A stretch of 64,000 bases of DNA from an uncultured Bacteroidales bacterium. GTDB lineage: Bacteria > Bacteroidota > Bacteroidia > Bacteroidales > Paludibacteraceae. The position numbers were made by a program, and so were the translations under genes. Location of the stretch: the NCBI GenBank assembly GCA_902798965.1, contig CADBYS010000010.1, forward strand, positions 38,925 through 102,924, in the 5' to 3' direction. How positions within the stretch are numbered: position 1 is the first letter of the stretch; the number at the start of each line of letters is the position of its first letter. Positions 14,887 through 22,941 of the stretch are shown piece after piece. A model generated the notes under the pieces. The model was not told where the DNA came from. It saw only the letters and a program-made list of their open reading frames with translations, and searched no databases.

Positions 14887-17800
14887 TTACTGCGCAGCGG
14901 AGTCGTAGATGTGATAGTAGTCCTCGACTATCTCGTGCATGCCGTTGCGGTCACATTGCTGGAGAATATATCCGAGCACTGCGTCGTAATGATCGAGCGT
15001 ACTCTTCATGGCTTTGCGCTGATCTTTGTCGAGCGACTGCCCCCAAACGATGTACTCGGAACAGGTCTGTGCCACATCGCGCAAGATAGGCTCGGCTTTC
15101 TCCTTGTCGCCCATGCGCACATACAGCAACGCCATGGTGGCAGCAGTGTAGTCGTAGTTGACGTTCTTGCCGGGCAACTCCTCAAACGCCTTGTCGAGCA
15201 CAGCCGTAGCACGCTCGTAGTCGTGGCGGTTAACCAGCACCTCAGCCAGTTGAGCGAACATCATGCGGTGCGTGCGGCACATGCGCAGGGTGTTTTCATC
15301 CAGATAGATGCCATCCGCCTTACAGTTGCCGTACTCGAACTTGTTCATCATGTTGTCGTACATCTGCTCCACAGCTACGCGCGGCTGCCCGTTCGGCGAG
15401 CGGTTGGGCGTGATATGATAAGCCATACCTGTGCATTCGAAGTACGGCTCCAAGCCCATGTAGTAATCAGGACCTACGCTTACGGCGAAGTACATCGGGC
15501 GCTGCCACTTGTTCTGGCTGAGCATCTCCATGATCATCATCTCCGAACGTGTGAAGCGACGCGCTTTCTTCAGATTGATATGACTGCTATCCGGAGCCAA
15601 GACGTACAGTTGATCGCTGGGGATATAGTTGTCGCCCTCGCGGTTCTTGGTCTTCGGGTCGTCGGAGCGGAGGAACTGGAAGGCTTTGCTGACCTCCAGC
15701 GGCTGGCCAAGTTTGTTGTCCGTCCATACCACTTCGTTCGTTCCCGGCATGAAATCCTTGTACTCCCAACTGATGGGCAGTGCCGGCGAATCGTAGTACG
15801 GGCGTTTCATCTGCGATATATACCAGTCAGTCTGCAGGTACGACAGGTTGCACACACGCAGGTCAGTACCTACGCCCTCAACCTCCTGATTGTACCACAA
15901 GGGGAAGGTATCGTTATCGCCGTTGGAGAAGATGATTCCTTCTTTCTCGCACGACTTGAGGTAGTTGGCACCGAAGTCGCGGCAGACGTATCGTTGCGAG
16001 CGGTCGTGATCATCCCAGTTCTGCGAAGCCATCTGTGCAGGCACGAGCAGAGCCACTAAGGTGATAACCACAGCAGCCACACTCTTCAGGCCTTCGCTCT
16101 TTATGGCTTGCATAACGCTATCTGCCAAAGCCAGCACACCGAAGCCGATCCATATACAGAAGGCGTAGAACGAGCCGGCGTAGGCGTAGTCACGTTCACG
16201 CGGCTGGAAGGGTGTCTGGTTCAAGTAAACGACAATAGCCAAGCCGGTAAGCAGGAACAGGAGCATTGTGATGGTGAACGAACGCAAGCCCACAAAATCT
16301 ACAGCTTTCGACTTTCGACTTTCGACTTTCGACTGTATTTTCGTTTTCGATGCCTGCCAAACCATACCGATGATACCCAACAGCAGCGGCAACATGTAAT
16401 AGACGTTGTGTCCCTTGTTCTCCTTGAGTTCGGTAGGCAGCTGGTCTTGATCGCCGAGCAAGGCGTTATCGATCACACGGAAACCGGTGATCCAGTTGCC
16501 CTTGTGGAGCTCGCCGTAGCTTTGCAGGTCATTCTGACGACCGGAGAAGTTCCACATGAAGTAACGCCAGTACATGAAGTGTACCTGGTAGCGGAAGAAG
16601 AATCGCAGATTCTCACCAAAGGTGGGAACGTTCTCCGTCTTCTTTTGTCCGCAATAGTCGTACTTCACGCGTTTGCCCTTGATGTCTGCCCATTGCTTGT
16701 AGGCGCTGACGTGCGAGCCTTGAGCCGACCACATACGCGGGAAGAGCATCATGAACTCATCCATGTAGATGTAGGTCGTCTTGTAGCCGGTGATTACATA
16801 GTGGTCTTTCTCGCCTTCTACACGCGGAGCGGGGGCGTATTGTGCATGTCCCTCTTTCTCCATCGGGATGCACATGTTGCCGCGGATCTCCAGCTTGACC
16901 GGCGCGTTATAGGTCTGACCGTACAGCAGCGGCGTATCGCCATACTGCTCGCGGTTGAGGTAGTACTTGAGCGAGAATACATTGTCCGGGCTGTTCTGAT
17001 CCATCGGGGTGTCGGCATTGGAGCGGATGACCAATGCGGCATACGAGCCGTAACCGATGATGATCACGGCAATAGCCAGTGCGGTGGTGTTGAGTAGACG
17101 CGGGGTTATCAGTTCGCGCTTAACGAACAGGAACGCAGCCAATGCGGCTACAATCAGTATACCTATCAACGCACTTTCCCTGAGGAACGGAGTACCCGCC
17201 AAGGTGAATGCGCACAGGAATGCAATGACCTGCCGTGCTGTGGCACCTGGCTTTTGACTTTCGACTTTCGACTTTTGACTACTTTCTACCACAGCCCATA
17301 CCAAGGCGGCTGCCAGCAGTACCAGATACACTGCCAGACCCGTGTTGAACGGCAGACCCATTCCGTTAACGAACGCCAACTCAAACCAGCCGGCGATAGT
17401 CGGCACACCGGGGATGATACCATACAGCACGAACGCCAGTATAGCTACCGAGGTCAGGAACGCCAGGCATACTCCGCCCCACGAGAATTGGTAGCGGCGG
17501 AAGTAATAAACGAGCACAATAGCCGGGATAGTCAGCAAGTTCAGCAAGTGCACACCGATGGACAAACCCATCAGGTACGCAATGAGAATCAGCCACTTAT
17601 CCGAGCCGTGCTCGTCGGCATGCTCGTCCCACTTGAGTATGAGCCAGAACACAACGGCGGTGAACAACGACGATGACGCATATACTTCACCTTCCACTGC
17701 GCTGAACCAGAACGTATCGCTGAACGTGTATGCCAACGCACCTACAGCGCCTGCACCCAGCAGGCTGATGATACGTGCTACACTGTCAGGGGCAACAAGC

Positions 17801-18111
17801 TTGCGCGCCAGGGCAGTGATCGTCCAGAATAGGAACAGAATAGTGAAGGCGGATGCCAAAGCCGACAAGGCATTGACGCACATGGCTACATGCGACGCGT
17901 CGCTCGCAAACAGCGAGAAGAAGTGACCCATCAGCATGAAGAAAGGCGCTCCGGGCGGATGGCCTACATCCAGCTTGTCGGCCGATGAGATGAACTCACC
18001 GCAGTCCCAAAACGACGCCGTGGGTTCCATTGTAAGCAGATACGTGGCGGCTGCTACGGCAAACACCAACCAGCCGACAACCACGTTCCACAACTTGAAT
18101 TGTTTTTCCAT
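14887..18111 (-). CDS. DUF2723 membrane protein (TMEM260-like glycosyltransferase fold)
   Basis: A 1074-residue protein. The N-terminal ~650 residues hold ten or more membrane helices of the DUF2723 family, with TYLLTMEPTASFWDCGEF and VGHPPGAPFFMLMGHFFSLF carrying the early acidic residue typical of GT-C enzymes. The C-terminal ~400 residues are soluble with TPR-like repeats (YERATAVLDKAFEELPG...MALLYVRMGDKEKAEPILRDVAQ). Probably a lipid-linked-sugar protein O-glycosyltransferase, by relation to TMEM260. Two in-frame heptanucleotide inserts (QKSKVESQK near 17251-17286; KVESRKSK near 16304-16336) lie in loops between helices. Start 18111 is preferred over 18138, which is only ~5 nt after the predicted transcription start. 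Confidence 0.87.
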   Translation of the reverse strand: MEKQFKLWNVVVGWLVFAVAAATYLLTMEPTASFWDCGEFISSADKLDVGHPPGAPFFMLMGHFFSLFASDASHVAMCVNALSALASAFTILFLFWTITALARKLVAPDSVARIISLLGAGAVGALAYTFSDTFWFSAVEGEVYASSSLFTAVVFWLILKWDEHADEHGSDKWLILIAYLMGLSIGVHLLNLLTIPAIVLVYYFRRYQFSWGGVCLAFLTSVAILAFVLYGIIPGVPTIAGWFELAFVNGMGLPFNTGLAVYLVLLAAALVWAVVESSQKSKVESQKPGATARQVIAFLCAFTLAGTPFLRESALIGILIVAALAAFLFVKRELITPRLLNTTALAIAVIIIGYGSYAALVIRSNADTPMDQNSPDNVFSLKYYLNREQYGDTPLLYGQTYNAPVKLEIRGNMCIPMEKEGHAQYAPAPRVEGEKDHYVITGYKTTYIYMDEFMMLFPRMWSAQGSHVSAYKQWADIKGKRVKYDYCGQKKTENVPTFGENLRFFFRYQVHFMYWRYFMWNFSGRQNDLQSYGELHKGNWITGFRVIDNALLGDQDQLPTELKENKGHNVYYMLPLLLGIIGMVWQASKTKIQSKVESRKSKAVDFVGLRSFTITMLLFLLTGLAIVVYLNQTPFQPRERDYAYAGSFYAFCIWIGFGVLALADSVMQAIKSEGLKSVAAVVITLVALLVPAQMASQNWDDHDRSQRYVCRDFGANYLKSCEKEGIIFSNGDNDTFPLWYNQEVEGVGTDLRVCNLSYLQTDWYISQMKRPYYDSPALPISWEYKDFMPGTNEVVWTDNKLGQPLEVSKAFQFLRSDDPKTKNREGDNYIPSDQLYVLAPDSSHINLKKARRFTRSEMMIMEMLSQNKWQRPMYFAVSVGPDYYMGLEPYFECTGMAYHITPNRSPNGQPRVAVEQMYDNMMNKFEYGNCKADGIYLDENTLRMCRTHRMMFAQLAEVLVNRHDYERATAVLDKAFEELPGKNVNYDYTAATMALLYVRMGDKEKAEPILRDVAQTCSEYIVWGQSLDKDQRKAMKSTLDHYDAVLGYILQQCDRNGMHEIVEDYYHIYDSAAQ
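16304..16336. repeat. Heptanucleotide insert inside the DUF2723 gene (second)
   Basis: Units CTTTCGA repeated about four times (on the coding strand GAAAGTC), translated as part of QSKVESRKSK in a loop between membrane helices. Confidence 0.75.
17251..17286. repeat. Heptanucleotide insert inside the DUF2723 gene (first)
   Basis: CTTTTGA/CTTTCGA units translated as SSQKSKVESQKPG, between two membrane helices. Confidence 0.75.
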
Positions 18112-18149
18112 ATTTTTGCTAAAATTCTTTTTTTGCACAAATCAGCCTG

Positions 18150-18181
18150 CAAATTTACAAAAAAAATATGATATATGCAAA
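18150..18181 (-). promoter_or_regulatory. Promoter of the DUF2723 gene
   Basis: Minus strand TTTG-N20-TAAATTTG. It supports the downstream ATG at 18111 as the start. Confidence 0.7.
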
Positions 18182-18216
18182 TTTTACTGATAATTTTTCA
18201 CTTTTTCGCTCTAAAA

Positions 18217-18248
18217 TTTGCAAATAAGCGATTTTCTTTGTAACTTTG
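18217..18248 (+). promoter_or_regulatory. Promoter of the small lipoprotein gene
   Basis: TTTG-N20-TAACTTTG on the plus strand, the full Bacteroidota consensus. A longer frame starts inside it (18218), so the true start must be the ATG at 18269. Confidence 0.8.
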
Positions 18249-18268
18249 CACCCAAATTATACTGTTTT

Positions 18269-18613
18269 ATGAAACATCATCTGTTCCTTTCCGTGTTTTG
18301 TGCCTTGCTGCTGTGCGGTTGCCGTTCGTACAGCGAAAAGGAAGGTACCCTCGTGTGCGGTGTTCCCGTCAAGGGTTCGCCGTGGCAGTTTGCCGCAGCC
18401 TTGGCGGACGACAGCAAGCATGCTTTTACGCCGGAGAGCGTTACGGTTTTCGAGAAAAAGGCGTATATCCGGGGATATGTCAATACCAACCTGTCGGAGC
18501 ATCCCTACCATGAGTTTCCGTACGAGAACGGCTTGGTACCCGGGGAGATCTGGTGCGAACTGGAGGACGGCAAGGTGGTCAAGGCGCGCTTGTATCAATC
18601 AGTGTTTGATTAG
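18269..18613 (+). CDS. Small predicted lipoprotein of unknown function
   Basis: A 114-residue protein with lipoprotein signal MKHHLFLSVFCALLLCGCRS (lipobox LLCGC). The mature part (VCGVPVKGSPWQFAAALADDSKHAFTPESVTVFEKKAYIRGYVNTNLSEHPYHEF) is a short beta-rich domain without a recognised family. It may sit in the inner or outer membrane facing the periplasm. The 3' end overlaps the convergent prmA gene by 15 bp. Confidence 0.75.
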   Translation: MKHHLFLSVFCALLLCGCRSYSEKEGTLVCGVPVKGSPWQFAAALADDSKHAFTPESVTVFEKKAYIRGYVNTNLSEHPYHEFPYENGLVPGEIWCELEDGKVVKARLYQSVFD

Positions 18614-19399
18614 CATCAACATACGCCATTCGCCGTTCGCGCGCGTACAATAATATTGTAAACCTTGACGCTCAGCTTCTGCCACCAGCGCGGGTATATC
18701 CTGCTCGTAGAACCCCGAGATCCACAATTCGCCTCCCTGCTCCATGTTTGCCGCATAATCGTGCATCTGCTCCAGGAGGATGTTTCGGTGGATATTGGCC
18801 ATGATCAGGCTGTTGCTGCCCTGCGGAACGTTGGATGCATGCAGCACTTTGATGTTCACCTTGTTTGCTTCGGCATTTTCGATAGCGTTCCTGACGCTAT
18901 TCTCATCTATATCCACCGCCACGACGCGTTCGGCTCCTAACTTTGCCGCCATGATTGCCAGCACACCTGTGCCGGTGCCCATATCCAGTACTGCTTTCGG
19001 CTTTTGGCTTTCGACTTTCGACTTTTGACTTTCGACTAATTCCTCAATCATCATCGATGTTGTCTCGTGATGCCCCGCGCCAAACGCGCAATGCGGCGTG
19101 ATGCGTACGCCCATGGGCAACTCTTCGATCGGATGTTCGGCTTCCCACACGGCGTTCCAGTTCTCGTCCTTGCACGGCTCGAAAGCCTCCAGGCGGGCTG
19201 ATGCAGAACGGATTACCTCCTGCAATTCGTCCGCAAAGTCTGCTTGGCTGTCTACCAGGTCGGCGGGGATATAGGCATGCAACAGGTTTTCCTCCTGCTC
19301 AAACGAATCAAAACCCATATCCGCCAATTGTTGCGTCAGGATATCTACCTGCCACTCGGCAAGCTCATCGCAACGGATTATAGCTATGTTGTATTTCAT
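18599..19399 (-). CDS. prmA: Ribosomal protein L11 methyltransferase
   Basis: A 266-residue SAM-dependent methyltransferase. It has the PrmA N-terminal domain (AEWQVDILTQQLADMGFDSFEQEENLLHAYIP), the linker PMGVRITPHCAFGAGHHETTSMMIEEL, motif I VLDMGTGTGVLAIMAAKLGA, and ASNVPQGSNSLIMANIHRNIL for the post-I acidic and NPPY-like region. It trimethylates L11. An in-frame heptanucleotide insert (VESQKSKVESQKPKA, DNA 18998-19038) sits in the loop directly before motif I, replacing the usual short connector. Confidence 0.9.
   Translation of the reverse strand: MKYNIAIIRCDELAEWQVDILTQQLADMGFDSFEQEENLLHAYIPADLVDSQADFADELQEVIRSASARLEAFEPCKDENWNAVWEAEHPIEELPMGVRITPHCAFGAGHHETTSMMIEELVESQKSKVESQKPKAVLDMGTGTGVLAIMAAKLGAERVVAVDIDENSVRNAIENAEANKVNIKVLHASNVPQGSNSLIMANIHRNILLEQMHDYAANMEQGGELWISGFYEQDIPALVAEAERQGLQYYCTRANGEWRMLMLIKH
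18998..19038. repeat. Heptanucleotide insert inside prmA
   Basis: About six CTTTCGA/CTTTTGA-type 7-mers, translated as ESQKSKVESQKPKA. Confidence 0.75.
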
Positions 19400-19411
19400 C
19401 TTTGTATCTAA

Positions 19412-21166
19412 TTACTTACCTTCTGATTTTTTGTTTTGCAAACAGATGTCGCACATGCCGCAAAGTGGCGCCTCCAGTTCGCCGAAGTACCCGAGCAGCA
19501 GTTGCGAGCGGCAATAATGGTTGTTTTCGGCATATTCGGTCATAGCCTTGAGGTTGCGCTCGAAGACCTGTTTGCGTTCGCTATACACACGCGGAGCGAG
19601 CTGCACCTCGGCCTGGCGGTTAACGGGGAAATGTACGATGCTGACGCGTTGAGCGGGTATGTACTTGATGATCCGCTGTTTGGAGAGTGCAATGAGCGAA
19701 CTGTTGACCGCAAACTCTGTGCTGCCCAAATCTTCCGCCAAGCGCGGCAGATGAATGAACTGTGCATCGGTAAAGATACCTGTATAGCGGCGCATCAGCG
19801 CACTGAGCAGTCGTTCCTGATAGGGCGATTCGTCCAAATGGTACATCTGTTCCTTATCTATCAGTATGCGCACGCGCGGCTGCAGATTCTGCTCGTCGGT
19901 AAACGAGATATACCCTGCTTGGGTAAGTATCTGCAGGGCAGCGTAGGTTGTCAGGAAGGATAGGTGCATATCCGTGCAGAACTGCTCCACATCCAGTGCG
20001 AACGTGGCGTCTCTGCCCGAACCCAGACCTATTGTCAGGTAGTCACACAACAGCTGATACACACGTTCTATCTCTTCTGCCGGCGGGTAGTTGTTGCTGA
20101 TGCGTTGCTTGACGATCACGCTATCCTTCGGTGCATGGAGTAGCACGCACCAGGCTGTTTGGCCGTCGCGCCCCGCTCGTCCGGCTTCCTGGAAGTACGC
20201 CTCGATGCTATCCGGCAGGTCATAATGGATCACGAGCCGCACATCGGGTTTGTCGATGCCCATGCCGAAAGCGTTCGTGCACACGATCACCCGTGTCTTA
20301 CCGTCCTTCCACGCCTGCTGCTTGGCGGAGCGCTCGGATGCCGGCAAACCGGCATGGTAGAAATTGACGATTGGATAATTGACGATTGACGATTGATTGC
20401 CGATTTTCTCATTTAGCCATTCTGCCAGTTCCTTGGTGCGCTTGCGGTTGCGCACATACACGATAGCAGTGCCCGGCACGCGCTGCAGGATATGCAGCAG
20501 TTGGCCTTGTTTGTCTTCGGTGTGACGCACTACATAATGCAGATTCTCTCGTGCGAAGCTGGTGCGGAACACGTTCGGCTGCTTGAAGCCGAGTTGGCGC
20601 TGTATATCATCGACCACCTCGGGGGTGGCAGTAGCCGTCAGTGCCAGCACAGGCACGTCAAGCACATTACGTATGTCGGCTATGCGCAGGTACGACGGAC
20701 GAAAATCGTAACCCCACTGCGATATGCAGTGCGCCTCATCCACGGCAATCAGTTTTACGGGCAGTTGCACCAGCCGCTTGAGGAACGTCTCGCTTTCCAG
20801 ACGTTCGGGCGAGACGTAGAGGAAGCGGTATGCTCCATACAGGCAGTTGTCGAACACCACGCGCTGCTCCTCGTGCGTCATGCCGGTGTAGATGGCTGCG
20901 GCAAGTATATTGCGCTTGCGCAGGTTGGCTACCTGATCCTTCATCAGGGCGATGAGCGGTGTGACCACCAGGCATAAGCCTTCGCCATCGGCATCGTTGT
21001 CGGCCATCACCATCGTCGGCACTTGGAAGCACAGCGACTTGCCGCCGCCCGTAGGCAGCAAGGCGAGCGTATCGTTGCCCGCCAGCACGGAATCGATGAT
21101 CTCCGCCTGCATGGGGCGGAACGCATCGTAGCCGAAGTAGGTATGTAAGGCTTCCTGTGCAGTCAT
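19412..21166 (-). CDS. RecQ-family ATP-dependent DNA helicase
   Basis: A 584-residue 3'-5' helicase. Walker A is LPTGGGKSLCFQVP, the DEAH box and aromatic loop are VDEAHCISQWGYDFRPSY, motif V/VI is GMGIDKPDVRLVIH...QEAGRAGRDG. The C-terminal zinc cysteines are YCRSQLLL...CGMCDIC. There is no HRDC domain, so this is a short RecQ such as the second RecQ paralogue common in Bacteroidota. An in-frame heptanucleotide insert (IGNQSSIVNYPIVNFYHAG, DNA 20363-20406) replaces the linker before the conserved YHAGL. Confidence 0.92.
   Translation of the reverse strand: MTAQEALHTYFGYDAFRPMQAEIIDSVLAGNDTLALLPTGGGKSLCFQVPTMVMADNDADGEGLCLVVTPLIALMKDQVANLRKRNILAAAIYTGMTHEEQRVVFDNCLYGAYRFLYVSPERLESETFLKRLVQLPVKLIAVDEAHCISQWGYDFRPSYLRIADIRNVLDVPVLALTATATPEVVDDIQRQLGFKQPNVFRTSFARENLHYVVRHTEDKQGQLLHILQRVPGTAIVYVRNRKRTKELAEWLNEKIGNQSSIVNYPIVNFYHAGLPASERSAKQQAWKDGKTRVIVCTNAFGMGIDKPDVRLVIHYDLPDSIEAYFQEAGRAGRDGQTAWCVLLHAPKDSVIVKQRISNNYPPAEEIERVYQLLCDYLTIGLGSGRDATFALDVEQFCTDMHLSFLTTYAALQILTQAGYISFTDEQNLQPRVRILIDKEQMYHLDESPYQERLLSALMRRYTGIFTDAQFIHLPRLAEDLGSTEFAVNSSLIALSKQRIIKYIPAQRVSIVHFPVNRQAEVQLAPRVYSERKQVFERNLKAMTEYAENNHYCRSQLLLGYFGELEAPLCGMCDICLQNKKSEGK
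20363..20406. repeat. Heptanucleotide insert inside recQ
   Basis: GACGATT-type units, the same family as the intergenic stretch at 6655-6783, translated as NQSSIVNYPIVN just before the conserved YHAGL of helicase domain 2. Confidence 0.75.
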
Positions 21167-21181
21167 TGTAGTCGAAAGTTA

Positions 21182-21220
21182 GACCCTCCCCAGCCCTCCC
21201 TCATAGGGCGGGAGTATATA
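21182..21220. repeat. GC-rich palindromic repeat, intergenic copy
   Basis: GACCCTCCCCAGCCCTCCCT followed by CATAGGGCGGGAGTAT. A reverse-complement copy with few differences lies inside aroE at about 30160-30198. It sits 16 nt upstream of the recQ start. Confidence 0.7.
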
Positions 21221-21237
21221 CCAAAAGTTAATAGCGA

Positions 21238-22035
21238 TTACCAACGGTGCGGGTGGAGTAATCCTCCCACAAGGGATATAAGCGCGTAATAAGGATAAAC
21301 GATTGCGAGCAGCAGTACCTCGTACCACGCAAAGCCCTTGCCGCGAATGAGCGAGCACTCGAAGGGCAGATACAGCAGAACGAGTGGCGGACATAGCAGT
21401 TGCAGCACCATGGCTGCGGCTACCGTCGCACCGTATAGACATATGTCTTTATCCGTGTAGTGTGGGGCTTTGCCTGCCCAGCGCATCCGCTGCCTGAGCA
21501 AGGTGCGCAAGGTAGGCTGTGCGGTGACCACCGCCGTGAATCTCTCGGGGTTCCCGCAAACATCGTGCAGTGGGGTGTCTTCACCACTCACCGTTATTCG
21601 TTTTCCTGTTCGCTTGCAGTATTCCAGCAGGAACATATCGTCGCCGCTTGGCAGTTCGGGGTGCAAGTGCGGTTCGGCTTCCAGCCACACGCTGCGCCGC
21701 ACCAGCAGGTTCGCGCCGCTGCATAGAATAGCTCTGCCTAGCTCTGCCGTCCGGATAGTAAGTGCCTGCAAGGCGGTATATTCAATCACCTGCAGGCGCT
21801 CAATCAGGGTGTCGTGCGCGGCGTGCATCCGCAGCGGTAGAATCATCAGGTCGGCATCGCCGAATAGCTGCAATGCCTCCGCGTCGCTCGCCTCAGGCAA
21901 CAGCACATCATCGTCGTGCAACCACAGCACATCCGCTTCCGAGGCGTGTATCAAACGATGCAAGGCGTATTTCTTACCTTTCCCCTCGTCGTTCACTCCG
22001 CGAATGGGCGTAATATGTGCCAGGGTGAGAGCCAT
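21238..22035 (-). CDS. N-terminally truncated family 2 glycosyltransferase-like protein
   Basis: A 265-residue protein. ADVLWLHDDDVLLP is the GT2 metal-binding Asp-x-Asp, PSGDDMFLLEYCKRTGK the acceptor region and QRMRWAGKAPHY the (R/Q)xxRW motif; two or three membrane helices end it. Typical relatives have 60-80 more N-terminal residues with the first Rossmann strands (SVIIPxRNE). Here the frame is closed by a stop immediately upstream, and the boundary coincides with CTGATNN-type heptanucleotide repeats. Either the N-terminus was lost or this is a short variant; activity is doubtful. It is the last gene of the PrsW/kinase/S26/PqqD group. Confidence 0.72.
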   Translation of the reverse strand: MALTLAHITPIRGVNDEGKGKKYALHRLIHASEADVLWLHDDDVLLPEASDAEALQLFGDADLMILPLRMHAAHDTLIERLQVIEYTALQALTIRTAELGRAILCSGANLLVRRSVWLEAEPHLHPELPSGDDMFLLEYCKRTGKRITVSGEDTPLHDVCGNPERFTAVVTAQPTLRTLLRQRMRWAGKAPHYTDKDICLYGATVAAAMVLQLLCPPLVLLYLPFECSLIRGKGFAWYEVLLLAIVYPYYALISLVGGLLHPHRW

Positions 22036-22077
22036 CAGCGATCAGTTATCAGCTATCAGCAATCAGTCAGCAGGTTC
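22036..22077. repeat. CTGATNN-type heptanucleotide repeats
   Basis: Units read CTGATAG, CTGATAA, CTGATCG on the minus strand, between the PqqD-like gene and the truncated glycosyltransferase gene. They contain the stop codon that closes the glycosyltransferase frame. Confidence 0.65.
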
Positions 22078-22331
22078 GCTGATTTCCATGACTCGATAGT
22101 GGCTATCGCATCTTTCTTGGCCTGTTCGGGCGATACCTCGTATTCTGCCAGCAGCAGCTCAGTCAGTGTGTCGGCATCAAAACTATCTTTGTCTGCCACG
22201 TTGCGCCACAGGTAGGCAGCACTCTCGTTGAGCGTGATCATCGCGTTGAAGTTCACCAAATCCACGCTTTCTGCTATCAGCAGGTACTCATTGCCCAGCG
22301 GACGTAAGGCAAATCCCTTAACTACTTTCAT
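22056..22331 (-). CDS. PqqD-family protein (RiPP recognition element-like)
   Basis: A 91-residue protein of the PqqD fold: MKVVKGFALRPLGNEYLLIAES, then ITLNESAAYLWRNVADKDSFDADTLTELLLAEYEVSPEQAKKDAIATIESWKSANLL. PqqD-like domains bind leader peptides of ribosomally made peptides and present them to modifying enzymes. No radical SAM enzyme or obvious precursor is adjacent. The neighbours (S26-like peptidase, HPr-kinase-like ATPase) recur together in Bacteroidota as far as I recall, so a peptide-modification role is an inference. Confidence 0.82.
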   Translation of the reverse strand: MKVVKGFALRPLGNEYLLIAESVDLVNFNAMITLNESAAYLWRNVADKDSFDADTLTELLLAEYEVSPEQAKKDAIATIESWKSANLLTDC

Positions 22332-22332
22332 A

Positions 22333-22396
22333 TTATTGACGATTTACTAATTTACGATTTACGATTGATTGACGATTATAATTGATTGACGATTGA
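22333..22396. repeat. GATTGAC-type heptanucleotide repeats
   Basis: The gap between the S26-like and PqqD-like genes consists of TTTACGATT/GATTGACGATT units. No precursor peptide could be read in it. Confidence 0.65.
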
Positions 22397-22816
22397 TTAG
22401 ATGCATACGTGCCGGTAGATCTTGAGCCACAACCTGCGCGTGCGCAACATATGTCGCCACAGCCATGCGCGTGTCAGGGGTTTGCTGCGGCCTTTGGGCG
22501 AATGGATGGCTACCACCTTGGCGAGCACCTTATCGGCCGTGCACTGTTCGCAGCCTTGCAGATTGCCGTCGCCCATCAGGGTCACCTGCTCTCCGTCCAA
22601 GCGGTAGATACGGTGTAACACGTAGTGCTGCGGCTGCACTTCGGCGAGCACAATATCGCCTACTGCCAATGCGCGCGGCAGTACCAGAGTTACATTATCT
22701 ACACCGCCCTCGATGTACGGCCGCATGCTCACACCTGTGGGCGTGAATACGACCTGCTTACCCTCCTTCACCAGACGGCTGATCTCAGGTATAAATATCT
22801 CGTTAGGCAGTTGCAT
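22397..22816 (-). CDS. S24/S26-family peptidase with a Ser-His (ER-type) dyad
   Basis: A 139-residue protein without an N-terminal membrane helix. FTPTGVSMRPYIEGG holds the catalytic Ser30 of signal-peptidase-type enzymes. The usual bacterial lysine is replaced by YVLHRIYR (His68), with TLMGDGNLQG after it, the pattern of S26B (SipW/ER-type) enzymes. The C-terminus is basic (KPLTRAWLWRHMLRTRRLWLKIYRH). It may process a peptide or protein of the same gene group. A repeat element ends 16 nt upstream of the start, and the small frame inside that element overlaps this start codon. Confidence 0.75.
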   Translation of the reverse strand: MQLPNEIFIPEISRLVKEGKQVVFTPTGVSMRPYIEGGVDNVTLVLPRALAVGDIVLAEVQPQHYVLHRIYRLDGEQVTLMGDGNLQGCEQCTADKVLAKVVAIHSPKGRSKPLTRAWLWRHMLRTRRLWLKIYRHVCI

Positions 22817-22832
22817 CTAACCAATGAATTTT

Positions 22833-22924
22833 GGAATAAGGAGTAAAGATCGCTTCGCTAAAGGAGTAAAGACAAGTTACATCAGTCGAATACATTTAAG
22901 TCTTTATTCCTTACTCCTTACTCC
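22833..22924 (-). repeat. Palindromic leader element, copy A
   Basis: About 92 bp lying between the kinase-like gene and the S26-like gene. Ends are inverted repeats (GGAATAAGGAGTAAAG against TCTTTATTCCTTACTCC). On the minus strand it contains an ATG frame (start 22895) reading MYSTDVTCLYS...IFTPYS and running to a TAA that overlaps the next start codon. Confidence 0.8.
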
Positions 22925-22941
22925 ATAATCAATCCTTTAGA

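Noticed and set aside
22333-22396. Precursor peptide gene for the PqqD/S26/kinase group
   Set aside because: The gap consists of heptanucleotide repeats with no usable start, leader or core.
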